A DNA stretch of 64,000 nucleotides from DATBLE01 sp963837265 (GCA_963837265.1 CAWIMQ010000007.1:62001-126000), one strand, 5' to 3'; shown: positions 48,646 to 57,763, counted from the first letter of the stretch. The notes: a model not told the origin generated them from the sequence alone. A program made the numbers and translations.

Positions 48646-48677
48646 CGCGGTGTGGGGGCTCCGGCCCCCACACCGCG
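48646..48677. terminator. bidirectional hairpin terminator between the Ig-like gene and eno
   Basis: Perfect 14-bp stem CGCGGTGTGGGGGC/GCCCCCACACCGCG with a TCCG loop between two convergent genes. It can serve both strands. Confidence 0.8.
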
Positions 48678-48692
48678 GCGGCCGTTCGTGCC

Positions 48693-49958
48693 TCAACGCC
48701 GGCGGAACGCGTCCCAGCCCGGGTACTCGGCGCGCCGGCCCAGCTCCTCCTCGATCCGCAGCAGCTGGTTGTACTTGGCGACCCGGTCCGTACGCGAGGG
48801 GGCGCCCGTCTTGATCTGACCGGCGCCGGTCGCCACGGCGACGTCGGCGATCGTAGTGTCCTCGGTCTCGCCGGAGCGGTGCGAGATGACGGCCGTGTAC
48901 CCGTTCTCGCGGGCAAGGTCGATCGCCGCCAGGGTCTCGGTCAGCGTCCCGATCTGGTTGACCTTCACCAGGATCGAGTTCGCGACCCCCTCGTCGATGC
49001 CGCGGCGGAGCAGGTCGACATTGGTGACGAAGACGTCGTCGCCGATGAGCTGGAGCCGACCGCCGAGGCGCTCCGTCAGCGTGCGCCAGGCCGGCCAGTC
49101 GTCCTCGGCGAGCCCGTCCTCGATCGACACGATCGGGTAGCGGCCGGCGAGGTCGGCGTAGAAGTCCGCCATCGCCTCGCCGCCGGCCTCTCGACCCTCG
49201 AAGCGGTAGGCGCCGTCGCGGAAGAACTCGCTCGCCGCCGGGTCGAGCGCGATCGCCACGTGCTCGCGATGGCCGGCGCGCTCCGCCGCCTCCAGGATCG
49301 CCTCGATCGCCTCCTCACTGGATGGGAGGTTCGGCGCGAACCCGCCCTCGTCGCCGACGGCCGTTGCCAGGCCGCGCTCGTGCAGGACGGCCCTCAGGGC
49401 GTGGAACGTCTCGGTGCCGATGCGCATCGCCTCGGCGAACGACGACGCTCCGGCCGGGACGACCATGAACTCCTGGAGGTCGATCGAGTTCTGGGCGTGC
49501 GCGCCGCCGTTGATCACGTTCATCATCGGCACCGGCAGGACGCGGGCCTCCTCGCCGCCCAGATAGCGGAAGAGCGAGACCCCGGCCTCGGCGGCAGACG
49601 CCTTGGCGGCCGCGAGGGAGACGCCGAGGACGGCGTTCGCGCCGAGGCGCCCCTTGTTCGGCGTCCCGTCGAGATCGATCAGCAGGCGATCGAGCCCGGC
49701 CTGGTCGGCCGCGTCGTGGCCGCGGACCGCGCCGGCGATCTCGCCGAGCACGTTCGCGACCGCACCGGTCACGCCCTTGCCGCCGTATGCCGGGCCCCCG
49801 TCTCGGAGCTCGACCGCCTCGTGCGCGCCGGTCGAGGCACCCGAGGGAACGGACGCCCGGCCGAGCGCGCCCGACTCCAGCAGGACGTCGGCCTCGACGG
49901 TCGGATTGCCGCGCGAGTCGAAGATCTGGCGGGCGTGGACGTTGGCGATCGCGGTCAT
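48693..49958 (-). CDS. eno: enolase
   Basis: A 421-residue glycolytic enzyme (2-phosphoglycerate to phosphoenolpyruvate). Landmarks: ARQIFDSRGNPTVEADV at the N-terminus, the loop SVPSGASTGAHEA, IEDGLAEDDW (Mg ligand), the catalytic lysine region ILVKVNQIGTLTE, and SHRSGETEDTTIAD. ATG 49958 has GGGAGG about 8 nt upstream. mazG follows upstream on the same strand. Confidence 0.97.
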   Translation of the reverse strand: MTAIANVHARQIFDSRGNPTVEADVLLESGALGRASVPSGASTGAHEAVELRDGGPAYGGKGVTGAVANVLGEIAGAVRGHDAADQAGLDRLLIDLDGTPNKGRLGANAVLGVSLAAAKASAAEAGVSLFRYLGGEEARVLPVPMMNVINGGAHAQNSIDLQEFMVVPAGASSFAEAMRIGTETFHALRAVLHERGLATAVGDEGGFAPNLPSSEEAIEAILEAAERAGHREHVAIALDPAASEFFRDGAYRFEGREAGGEAMADFYADLAGRYPIVSIEDGLAEDDWPAWRTLTERLGGRLQLIGDDVFVTNVDLLRRGIDEGVANSILVKVNQIGTLTETLAAIDLARENGYTAVISHRSGETEDTTIADVAVATGAGQIKTGAPSRTDRVAKYNQLLRIEEELGRRAEYPGWDAFRRR

Positions 49959-49991
49959 GCCGTTTCCCTCCCTATGGTCGTGTCGGTCTCT

Positions 49992-50780
49992 CTAACCGTT
50001 TCCGGCCTCGCCGGAAACGGCCTGCTTGGCGAGGTCGAAGTACCGGTCCTGCTCGGCGAGCGGGAGTCGCGACCAGTCGTCGCCGGCCCGGCCGGCGAGC
50101 CGCTCGGCCTCCTCGACGCGGGCGACGAAGCGGGCGGTGGCCCGGCGTAGCTCGAGCTCGGGGTCGGCGTCGAGGCGCCGGGCGACGTTCACGCAGGCGA
50201 AGAGGAGATCGCCGAGCTCGGCGGCGCGGCGGCCGTGGGAGCCCGTGCCGAGCTCTGCCTTCAGCTCGGCGAGCTCGTCCTCGAGGTCGGCGAGCGCGCC
50301 TGCCACGTCCGGGTACTCGAACCCGACCGCCGCGGCGCGGCGCTGCACCTTGCGGGCGTGCAGGAGCGCGGGCAGCACGTCCGGCACGTCGTGGAAGACC
50401 CCCTCCCGCCCCTCCTCGTCGCGCTTGATCTTCTCCCAGCGCTTCCGCACAGCGGAAGCGCTATCGGCCTCTGCGTCTCCGAACACATGTGGATGGCGCC
50501 GGACCAGCTTGGCGTGGACTCCGCGCGCCACGTCTTCCAGGTCCCCATAGCCTTGCTCCGATAGGAGCAAGGCTAGGAAGAAGGCCTGGAAGAGCAGATC
50601 TCCCAGCTCGTCGAGGAGCTTCGCGGCGTCTCCGGCGAGCGCGGCGTCGGCGACCTCGTACGCCTCCTCGACCGTGTGCGGGACGATCGTCCGGGCGGTC
50701 TGCTCGCGGTCCCACGGACAGTCGCGCCGGAGGCGCTCGGTCAGCTCCTGGAGGTCGAGGAGAGCCTGTTCGAGGCCGAC
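49992..50780 (-). CDS. mazG: nucleoside triphosphate pyrophosphohydrolase
   Basis: About 262 residues with two MazG domains. The first has CPWDREQTARTIVPHTVEEAYEV and LLDELGDLLFQAF (metal-binding ExxE…ExxD). The second has FEYPDVAGALADLEDELAEL and AAELGDLLFACVNVARRL. It removes pyrophosphate from abnormal NTPs. The exact start is unresolved. The frame has no ATG, GTG or TTG ahead of CPWDRE, and the given end is the first residue of the family-like VGLEQALLDLQ. A one-base indel just upstream would connect it to TTG/GTG near 50805. Confidence 0.85.
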   Translation of the reverse strand, partial: VGLEQALLDLQELTERLRRDCPWDREQTARTIVPHTVEEAYEVADAALAGDAAKLLDELGDLLFQAFFLALLLSEQGYGDLEDVARGVHAKLVRRHPHVFGDAEADSASAVRKRWEKIKRDEEGREGVFHDVPDVLPALLHARKVQRRAAAVGFEYPDVAGALADLEDELAELKAELGTGSHGRRAAELGDLLFACVNVARRLDADPELELRRATARFVARVEEAERLAGRAGDDWSRLPLAEQDRYFDLAKQAVSGEAGNG

Positions 50781-50854
50781 GTTTTGGTCGTCACGACATC
50801 GCCTCGCACCAAGATCGACAGCTTCGCTGTCGCCTCTGTGCTCGGCTTCGTCTC

Positions 50855-51862
50855 TCAACCGGTCGTCGTCGCCGACGTGCTGGTGGTGGCCGGCGCGAGC
50901 CCGGCCGCGTATGACACCTCGGAGGCGTACTCCTTGGCGAGGTCGGCGAGCCACTTCTGGATCACGGTGTCGCGCCTCTGCTGGAGGAGCTGCTGGCGGA
51001 TGCTCTCCTTGACCTGCGAGAATGGCGTCGACTGTCGCGGCTTGATCGGCTTCTCGGCGTAGATGATGTGCCAGCCGTACTGCGACTTCACCGGCTTGGA
51101 GAGCTCGCCGGTCTTGAGCGCGAACGCGACCGTGTCGAACTGGGGCACGGTCTGCCCCCTCGTGACCGTCAGCTGCCCGCCCTGCGCCTTGGAGCCCGGA
51201 TCCGTCGAGTACTTCTTCGCGAGCGTGGCGAAGTCGGCCCCGCCCTTCAGCTGGGCGTAGAGCCTGTCCGCGGTCGCCTTGTCCTTGACGAGGATGTGGC
51301 GGACGACCCGGGTCTGGGGAGTCGTGTACACGGCGCGGTGCTCGTCGAAGTAGGCCCGCACCTCGGTGGGCGTCACCTTCACGGACGCCGTCACCTTCTT
51401 GGAGATCTCGTTGGACAGCAGGCTCGAGCGCAGGTCGTCGCGCACATCCGCGTCCGTGACGCACTGGCGCTTCAGCTCGGCCAGGTACTTCTTCTCGTCT
51501 CCGTTGAAGTACTGCTTCTTGAGGCTCGTCAGCTGCGTCTCGACCTGCTGGTCGGTGACGGAGGCGCTCAGGCTCGGCGCCTTCTGCGCGAGCTCGGCGC
51601 GCTGGACGAGGCTCTGGAGGACCTGGCTCTCGATCGACTGGTATTCGGCCGAGCCCGCCTTCGGAAACGTCTTCTTCTGGAGGTCGTAGCTGCACTTCGC
51701 CTCGTGCAGCCGCCTGTCGAGGGTGGCGCGCGTGATGTGCTCGTCGCCCACGACCACCGCATCCGAGCTGGCGAGGGAGCCGCTGCTGCTGCCACCGCCG
51801 CCGCACGAGGCGGCGAGCAGCGTGAGCGGGAGCGCGAGAAGAAGCACGGAGAGACGGCGCAT
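50855..51862 (-). CDS. lipoprotein peptidyl-prolyl isomerase (SurA/PrsA-like)
   Basis: A 335-residue lipoprotein with a lipobox LAASC (Cys at residue 20), a SurA_N-like helical domain and a parvulin rotamase domain (VVRHILVKDKATADRLYAQL, GADFATLAKKYSTDP, YGWHIIYAEKP). It folds exported proteins outside the membrane. A Ser/Thr-rich tail ends the protein. Position between mfd and mazG is a common actinobacterial order. ATG 51862 is preceded by TACTCT at 10 nt. Confidence 0.92.
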   Translation of the reverse strand: MRRLSVLLLALPLTLLAASCGGGGSSSGSLASSDAVVVGDEHITRATLDRRLHEAKCSYDLQKKTFPKAGSAEYQSIESQVLQSLVQRAELAQKAPSLSASVTDQQVETQLTSLKKQYFNGDEKKYLAELKRQCVTDADVRDDLRSSLLSNEISKKVTASVKVTPTEVRAYFDEHRAVYTTPQTRVVRHILVKDKATADRLYAQLKGGADFATLAKKYSTDPGSKAQGGQLTVTRGQTVPQFDTVAFALKTGELSKPVKSQYGWHIIYAEKPIKPRQSTPFSQVKESIRQQLLQQRRDTVIQKWLADLAKEYASEVSYAAGLAPATTSTSATTTG

Positions 51863-51922
51863 GAGCCGGTGCAGAGTACCAGCGTGCGGTCGCCCGTCGT
51901 TCCCGCGGACGGGCGGTCGTAC

Positions 51923-54900
51923 CTAGCCGGACCGGCGCGCCTCGAGGACGGCGTCGACCAGGCCCAGCGCCCGGCGGAAGTCCTCGTCGCGCATCGTCAC
52001 CTCGTGCCTGCCGGTCGTGTAGACGGCCGTCGCCGCCCGGCTGCGGAGCTCGCGCAGCTCCGCCGAGCCGAGGATCAGGGGGCCGACGGTCACCCGCCCA
52101 CCGCGGTAGACGAGGTACTCCGCCCCGGCCCGCGCGAGCTTCAGCTTCGCCTCCTGGATCGCGAACAGGTTCTCGACGGGGTCCGGCAGCTCCCCGTAGC
52201 GGTCCTCGACCGCGGCGTGAAGCTCCCGGAGCTCGTCCTCGCCCTCGACCAGGGCGAGCCGCCGGTGCAGGTCGATCTTCAGCGCCTCGGAGCCGATGTA
52301 GGCGGCCGGAACGTAGGCGTCGACCCGCGCGTCCACCCGGACGGGCCTGGCCGCGACACGCTTCCGTCCCGACAGAACGGCCACCGCCTCGTCGAGCAGC
52401 TCGACGTAGAGCTCGAAGCCGACGGCGGCGACATGACCGGACTGCTCCGCGCCGAGCAGCTCGCCGGCGCCGCGGATCTCGAGGTCGCGCATCGCGATCG
52501 CGAAGCCGGCTCCGAGCTCGGTGTGGTCGGCGAGCGTGGCGAGCCGCGAGCGCGCCTCCGGCGTCAGCTCCGCGGCGGCCGGGTAGAAGAGGTACGCGTA
52601 CGCGCTCAGGTCCGAGCGGCCGACACGACCGCGGATCTGGTACAGCTGCGCCAGGCCGAGCAGGTCGGCGCGCTCGATGACCAGCGTGTTCGCCTGCGGG
52701 ATGTCGAGCCCGGACTCGATGATCGTCGTCGACACGAGGACGTCGGCGTCACCGCGCAGGAACCGGATCATCCGCGCCTCGAGGTCGCGCTCCCTCATCT
52801 GGCCGTGCGCGACGACGATGCGCAGCTCCGGGCACAGTCGACAAAGTCGCTCGGCGACTTCGTCGATCGTCTCTACTCGGTTGTGCAGGTAGAAGGACTG
52901 CCCCCCTCTATCCGCCTCGCGCGTCAGCGCGAGGCGGATCGCTTCCTCGTCGTACTCGCCGACGTGCGTGCGGATGGGCCGCCGCCCCTCCGGCGGGGTC
53001 TCGATCACGGAGATGTCCCTGAGACCGGAGAGGCTCATGTGCAGCGTCCGCGGGATCGGCGTCGCGGTCAGAGCGAGCACGTCGACCTCGAGCCGGAGCG
53101 AGCGAAGCAGCTCCTTCTGCGCGACGCCGAAGCGCTGCTCCTCGTCCACGATCACGAGCCCGAGCGTCTTCGGGATCACGTCGCGCGAGAGAATCCGGTG
53201 TGTGCCGACCAGGACGTCCACCTTGCCCTCGGCGAAGCGGCCGAGGATCTCCTTGACCTCCGACGGCTTCCTGAACCGGGAGACCATCTCCACGTTCACG
53301 GGGAAGTCCCGGAAGCGCTCGCGGAAGGTGTTCCAGTGCTGCTGGGCGAGGACGGTGGTCGGGACGAGCATCAGGGTCTGACGGCCGTTCAGCGCGACCG
53401 CGAAGGCGGCGCGCACGGCGACCTCCGTCTTGCCGAAGCCCACGTCGCCGCAGACGAGCCGGTCCATCGGCGCCGGAGCCTCCAGGTCTTCCTTCACCGC
53501 CTCGATCGCGCGCTGCTGATCCTCCGTCTCCCGGTACGGGAACTCCGCCTCGAGCCGCTCGAGCCAGTCGCCGGACAGATCGAAGGAGATGCCTGGCGCC
53601 GTCTGCCGGCGTGCATAGAGGGCGATCAGCTCGCCCGCGAGTTCCTGCACCGACTCGCGCGCGCGGGACTTGAGGAGCTGCCACGCCTTGCCGCCGAGCT
53701 TCGAGAGCGCGGGCGCCTTCGCGTCGGCGCCGATGTACCGGGAGACCTTGCCGATCTGCTCGTGCGGGACGTACAGCCGGTCCTCGCCGCGAAAGGCGAG
53801 AAAGAGGTAGTCGCGGGTGACGCCGGCGACCTCCTTGGTTTCGAACCCGAGCAGCCGGCCGACCCCGTGGTCCTCGTGGACGACGTAGTCCCCGGTCCTC
53901 AGGTCGGCGAACGACTGGAGCGCGCGACCGAGGCGGCCGTCGGCGCGCGGCGCCCGCTTGCGGAAGATCTGGGTGTCGGGAAGGAGGACGAGGCCGAGGT
54001 CGCGCCAGACGAAACCCCGACGCGCGGGAGCGATCGTGAACGAGAGCCCCGGATCCGCGGGGAGGTCGTCCCCCTGGTCGAGCCACTCGACCGCGAGCCT
54101 GCGTAGGAGGTTCGCCGTGCGGAGCGCGTCGCCGCGATGCGGGAACGCGACGACGACCCGCTGGCCCGCCCGGACGAACGACGCGAGCTCCTGCTCGGCC
54201 TCGGAGAGCCCGCGCGCCGCGACGGCCGGGCGCTGCGCCTCGAACGCGAAGGGCTGTCCGCGCGGGAACGGGTCGAGCAGCGCCCCTGCGAGCGCAACCG
54301 GCTCGAGCTGCTCCTCCTCCCAGACACGTCGCACCTCGTCGGGCTCGAAGACGAGGTCGGGCGGCCGGTCGAGCGCCCGCACGAGGTCGCCGGGAACCGG
54401 GGACGGCTCGCCGTCGCCGAGCTCCGGCTCCAGGAGGTCCAGCCGGCGCTCGGCAGCGGGGTACACGGTTGCCCGGTCGAGCGGGCGGAGCGCCCGCTGG
54501 GTGAACGGCGAGAAGGCGCGGATCGCCTCGATCTCGTCGCCGAACAGCTCGATCCGGAGCGGGTCGCGACCCGTCGTCGGAAAGACGTCGACGATCCCGC
54601 CCCGGACGGCGACCTGCCCGCGCTCCTCCACGCGGTCGACCCGCTCGTAGCCGCCAAGGGCGAGTTGCTCGACGAGCGCCTCGATCCCCGGCTCGTCCCC
54701 GAGTGCGAGATCCAGCCGTTCCGGCCGTACGCCCGGCGGCGGCACCTGGTCGGCGACCGCGGCCGCGGACGCGCAGAGGACCCCGCCGGCAGCGAGGACG
54801 TCGAGCGACCGGGCCCGCTCGCCGACGAGGTGCGGCGGCGGCCGGAGCCCCGACCCCCAGCGCACGCCTCGGCTCGGAAACAGGGCGACCCGTTCCTCGC

Positions 54901-55153
54901 CGAGATACCAGGCGCAGGCCTCCGCCGCGTCCCGCGCGTCGGCGTCCTCCGGAAGCAGGACGACGAGCGGCTGCTCCAGGTGGAGGTGGAGCGCGGCGAG
55001 CACGAGCGGAAGCGCGGGCTCGGAGACCCGGGCTGCGGTCGCCGGCAACGCGGCGGCGAACGCGAGCAGGCGCTCGTCGCCCGCGAGCTCCCGGGCGAGC
55101 GGCCGGAGCGCGGGCTGCGCGCCGGTCGAGGTCGGGTCGGTCGGGCGGTCCAT
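51923..55153 (-). CDS. mfd: transcription-repair coupling factor
   Basis: A 1076-residue SF2 translocase that removes stalled RNA polymerase and recruits UvrA. In order: the UvrB-like N-terminal module, the CarD-like RNA-polymerase-binding domain (~415-510, GDYVVHEDHGVGRLLGFE), the helicase core with Walker A GDVGFGKTE (about 566) and DEEQ box IVDEEQRFG (about 671), then TATPIPRTLHM and QIRGRVGRSD, and the C-terminal TRCF domain. ATG 55153 is used. An in-frame longer form would begin inside pth sequence. Confidence 0.96.
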   Translation of the reverse strand: MDRPTDPTSTGAQPALRPLARELAGDERLLAFAAALPATAARVSEPALPLVLAALHLHLEQPLVVLLPEDADARDAAEACAWYLGEERVALFPSRGVRWGSGLRPPPHLVGERARSLDVLAAGGVLCASAAAVADQVPPPGVRPERLDLALGDEPGIEALVEQLALGGYERVDRVEERGQVAVRGGIVDVFPTTGRDPLRIELFGDEIEAIRAFSPFTQRALRPLDRATVYPAAERRLDLLEPELGDGEPSPVPGDLVRALDRPPDLVFEPDEVRRVWEEEQLEPVALAGALLDPFPRGQPFAFEAQRPAVAARGLSEAEQELASFVRAGQRVVVAFPHRGDALRTANLLRRLAVEWLDQGDDLPADPGLSFTIAPARRGFVWRDLGLVLLPDTQIFRKRAPRADGRLGRALQSFADLRTGDYVVHEDHGVGRLLGFETKEVAGVTRDYLFLAFRGEDRLYVPHEQIGKVSRYIGADAKAPALSKLGGKAWQLLKSRARESVQELAGELIALYARRQTAPGISFDLSGDWLERLEAEFPYRETEDQQRAIEAVKEDLEAPAPMDRLVCGDVGFGKTEVAVRAAFAVALNGRQTLMLVPTTVLAQQHWNTFRERFRDFPVNVEMVSRFRKPSEVKEILGRFAEGKVDVLVGTHRILSRDVIPKTLGLVIVDEEQRFGVAQKELLRSLRLEVDVLALTATPIPRTLHMSLSGLRDISVIETPPEGRRPIRTHVGEYDEEAIRLALTREADRGGQSFYLHNRVETIDEVAERLCRLCPELRIVVAHGQMRERDLEARMIRFLRGDADVLVSTTIIESGLDIPQANTLVIERADLLGLAQLYQIRGRVGRSDLSAYAYLFYPAAAELTPEARSRLATLADHTELGAGFAIAMRDLEIRGAGELLGAEQSGHVAAVGFELYVELLDEAVAVLSGRKRVAARPVRVDARVDAYVPAAYIGSEALKIDLHRRLALVEGEDELRELHAAVEDRYGELPDPVENLFAIQEAKLKLARAGAEYLVYRGGRVTVGPLILGSAELRELRSRAATAVYTTGRHEVTMRDEDFRRALGLVDAVLEARRSG

Positions 55154-55160
55154 GCCAAAG

Positions 55161-55181
55161 GGCGGAACCCCCGGTTCCGCC
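55161..55181. other. hairpin in the mfd leader
   Basis: GGCGGAACC-CCC-GGTTCCGCC, a 9-bp stem just upstream of the mfd ATG. TAGACT (minus strand, 55188-55193) lies upstream, so the hairpin would be in the 5' leader if that box is the promoter. It resembles the GGGGGAACC hairpins elsewhere. Confidence 0.5.
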
Positions 55182-55268
55182 GGGGCGAGTCTAGCCCGGC
55201 GTGTGTTCCGGGCGTGTGACTCGCCGGGGCCGAAAGCGTAACGATCGGATTCAGTGCGCCGGCGCCGG

Positions 55269-55862
55269 TCAGTTGAAGCGCTGCTGCGCGGCCTCGAGGC
55301 CGTCCGCGACGACCACCTCGACGGCGTCGGCGGCCCGGCCGACCAGAGCCGCGGCGTCCACCTCGGGAGCGAACGGCGCCAGCACGTAGTCCGCGACCGA
55401 GCGCCGGTCTCCGCGGCCCGGCCGGCCGACGCCGATCCGCAGCCGTAGGAACTCCTGCGCGCCGAGCTGGCGGGCGATCGAGCGGAGGCCGTTGTGCCCG
55501 GCAAGCCCGCCGCCGAGTCGCGCCTGCAGGCGGCACTCCTCGAGGTCGACGTCGTCGTGGACGACCAGCACCCTGTCGAGCGGCGTCTTGAAGAACCGCG
55601 TCGCCGCCGCGATCGAGCGGCCAGACTCGTTCATGTACGTCTCGGGCTTGAGCAGGGCGAGTCGGGCGCCGTCCAGCCGAACCTCGGCGAGCTGCCCGGA
55701 GAACTTCGACCGCCAGGAGCCACCGTGCCTCCGGGCGAGCTCGTCCACGACCATCCAACCCACGTTGTGCCGGGTCGTCGCGTACTCGGATCCCGGGTTG
55801 CCAAGACCGGAGACGAGCAGGTCGAGCGTCGAGGCCGGCTCGCCGCCCCGACCGAGGGGCAC
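55269..55862 (-). CDS. pth: peptidyl-tRNA hydrolase
   Basis: A 197-residue enzyme releasing peptides from stalled peptidyl-tRNA. Landmarks: LLVSGLGNPGSEYATTRHNV with the catalytic His, KPETYMNESG, VVHDDVDLEECRLQARLGGG and GHNGLRSI, followed by LRIGVGRPGRGD. The N-terminus carries a short extra MPLGRGGEPAST before the fold. GTG start 3 bp after the rplY stop, the usual rplY-pth order. Confidence 0.95.
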   Translation of the reverse strand: MPLGRGGEPASTLDLLVSGLGNPGSEYATTRHNVGWMVVDELARRHGGSWRSKFSGQLAEVRLDGARLALLKPETYMNESGRSIAAATRFFKTPLDRVLVVHDDVDLEECRLQARLGGGLAGHNGLRSIARQLGAQEFLRLRIGVGRPGRGDRRSVADYVLAPFAPEVDAAALVGRAADAVEVVVADGLEAAQQRFN

Positions 55863-55865
55863 GGC

Positions 55866-56585
55866 TCAGCCTTCGGAGGCTTCCGGCTCGCCGCCGGATT
55901 CCGTCGCAGCCTCGTCCCCGGCCGGCGCCTCGGCCTCCCCCTCGACGGCTGCCTCGCCCTCCGGCACCTCTCCCTCCTCGCCCTCCTCGAGCGCCTCCTC
56001 CGGCTCGGGCTCCTCGACCTTGGTCGGAACCGTCACCGTGGCGAGCACAGTCTCGGGATCGTCCAGGATCGTCACGCCGTCTCGAGCGGGCAGGTCGGAC
56101 ACGCGCAGCGCGTCCCCGAGTTCCATCGCGCCGACGTCGAGCTCGAGGCGGTCGGGGACCTCGAGGGGCAGCGCCTCGAGCCGAACCTCGCGGAGGACCT
56201 GGGAGAGGACGCCGCCGGCCTTCACCCCAGGGCCCTCGCCGACGAGCTCGACGACCACACTCGTCTGGATCGGCTGGTCGAGCCGCACCTCCTGCAGGTC
56301 GAAGTGGTCGATCTTTCCCCTGATCGGGTCGACCTGGTAGTCCTTGAGCACCGACGAATGGGCGGTCGTCTGGCCTGCAAGGACGACGTCGAGGATCGCG
56401 TGCGTGCCGCTCTGGCCCGTGAGCGCGCGCCGCAGCTCGCGCTCCGGGACCGAGATCGCGTGCGGCTTCTTCCCGCGACCGTACAGGACGCCGGGGATCA
56501 ATCCCTGGCGGCGCAGGCGCCGCGCATCGCGGGACCCACGCCGTTCGCGCTCCTGCACCTCGAGACGAATTCTCTCGCCGGCCAT
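55866..56585 (-). CDS. rplY: 50S ribosomal protein bL25 (Ctc form)
   Basis: A 239-residue protein with an N-terminal L25/TL5 domain that binds 5S rRNA (RLEVQERERRGSRDARRLRR, GLIPGVLYGRGKKPHAISV, HFDLQEVRLDQPIQTSVVVE), a C-terminal beta domain and a long acidic Glu/Ala tail (EEALEEGEEGEVPEGE). This is the Ctc version. ATG 56585 is chosen; TTG 56597 in frame is possible. TACACT (minus strand) is 11 nt upstream. Confidence 0.94.
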   Translation of the reverse strand: MAGERIRLEVQERERRGSRDARRLRRQGLIPGVLYGRGKKPHAISVPERELRRALTGQSGTHAILDVVLAGQTTAHSSVLKDYQVDPIRGKIDHFDLQEVRLDQPIQTSVVVELVGEGPGVKAGGVLSQVLREVRLEALPLEVPDRLELDVGAMELGDALRVSDLPARDGVTILDDPETVLATVTVPTKVEEPEPEEALEEGEEGEVPEGEAAVEGEAEAPAGDEAATESGGEPEASEG

Positions 56586-56624
56586 ACCGGCGGCCAAGTG
56601 TAGCTACAGCCAAGCGAGACGCAC

Positions 56625-56750
56625 GGAAAGACCACCCGCCGCCGCACCCGACCTGCGCGGGCGCGGCCCACGAGGCCCGCCGTCAGCAGGCGACGCGAGC
56701 GCAGCGAGCGAGCGAAGGAGAGGGCCCGCGGGAGAACCACGGGTTCTCCC
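56625..56750 (-). repeat. dispersed intergenic element, copy C, opening with the prs terminator
   Basis: On the minus strand directly after the prs stop: hairpin GGGAGAACC/GGTTCTCCC (56730-56750, 3-nt loop), then GGGCCCTCTCCTTCGC, TCGCCTGCTGACGGC, GGGCCGCGCCCGC and AGGTCGG. This is the same order and much of the same sequence as copies A and B. It ends just before the rplY promoter. Confidence 0.8.
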
Positions 56751-56752
56751 CG

Positions 56753-57763
56753 TCAAAACAGTTGGTTCTCGCCCCCGAAGATCGCCGAGACCGAGTCGTC
56801 GGCGAACACGTTCATGATCGTGTCCGCGAGCAGCTCGCCGATCGACAGCACCTCCATGTTCCCGGGCTTGTCGAGGACGTTGATCGGCACCGTGTCCGTG
56901 ACCACGATCCCCGCGAGATCGGCGTTGGAGAATCGCTCCAGCGATCCGCCGGCGAAGATGCCGTGCGTCGCGAAGACCCAGACGTCGGTCGCGCCCTGCT
57001 CCATCAGCGCTCTCGCTCCCGCGAGGAGCGTTCCGCCCGTCATGATCACGTCGTCACCGACGAGGGCGACCTTGCCGGCGACCTTGCCGGTGATCTCGGT
57101 CACCGCGGCCACGTCGTGCGCGGGCCGCGTCTTGTTCATGATCGCGAAGTCGGCCTCGAGCATCTCCGCGAACCGGACGGCGACCTTCGCGCGGCCGGCA
57201 TCGGGCGCGACCGAGACGACGCCGTCGCCCTGGAGGCCGAGGTCGCGGAAGTGACGCGCGAACAGCGGCAGGGCGGTCATGTGGTCGACCGGGATCGTGA
57301 AGAACCCCTGGATCTGACCCGCGTGCAGGTCCATCGTCAGCACGCGGTCGGCGCCGGCGAGCTGGAGCATGTCCGCGACCAGCCGGCCCGAGATCGGCTC
57401 CCGCGGCCGGGCCTTGCGGTCCTGGCGCGAGTACGGGTACCACGGGACCACCGCCGTGATCCGCTTGGCGGATCCGAGCTTCGCCGCCTGGATCATCAGC
57501 AGCAGCTCCATCAGGTTCCGGTCGACGGGATCGCAGCCGGTCTGGACCAGGAAGACGTCGGCGCCGCGGATCGACTCCAGGTAGCGGCAATACGTCTCGC
57601 CGTTCGCGAACGAGGTCAGCTCGACCGCTCCAAGCTCGACGCCGAGCTTCTCCGCGATTCGCCGGGCGAGCTCCGGGTGAGACCGGCCGGAGAAGACCAT
57701 CAGCCTCTTCTGCGGACCGCGCTCGAGGTAGTGGCCGGGTTCGGGGCGCGCCTGCTCGGTCAT
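56753..57763 (-). CDS. prs: ribose-phosphate pyrophosphokinase
   Basis: A 336-residue PRPP synthase supplying nucleotide, His and Trp synthesis. Landmarks: FSGRSHPELARRIAEKLG, SFANGETYCRYLESIRG, PWYPYSRQDRKARPREP (flexible loop), MDLHAGQIQGFF (Mg/ATP site) and VGDDVIMTGGTLL (PRPP motif). ATG 57763 is used; an in-frame GTG 14 codons earlier overlaps glmU. Adjacent to glmU, as in many Gram-positives. Confidence 0.96.
   Translation of the reverse strand: MTEQARPEPGHYLERGPQKRLMVFSGRSHPELARRIAEKLGVELGAVELTSFANGETYCRYLESIRGADVFLVQTGCDPVDRNLMELLLMIQAAKLGSAKRITAVVPWYPYSRQDRKARPREPISGRLVADMLQLAGADRVLTMDLHAGQIQGFFTIPVDHMTALPLFARHFRDLGLQGDGVVSVAPDAGRAKVAVRFAEMLEADFAIMNKTRPAHDVAAVTEITGKVAGKVALVGDDVIMTGGTLLAGARALMEQGATDVWVFATHGIFAGGSLERFSNADLAGIVVTDTVPINVLDKPGNMEVLSIGELLADTIMNVFADDSVSAIFGGENQLF

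Noticed and set aside
45672..48671. Very long open frame opposite pyk and eno-side genes
   Set aside because: GC-rich codon-3 shadow of pyk and the Ig-like gene. It has Arg/Gly/Pro-rich low-complexity sequence and no domains. The same applies to other long antisense frames such as 14178-16076 beyond the TPR start and 26939-30751.
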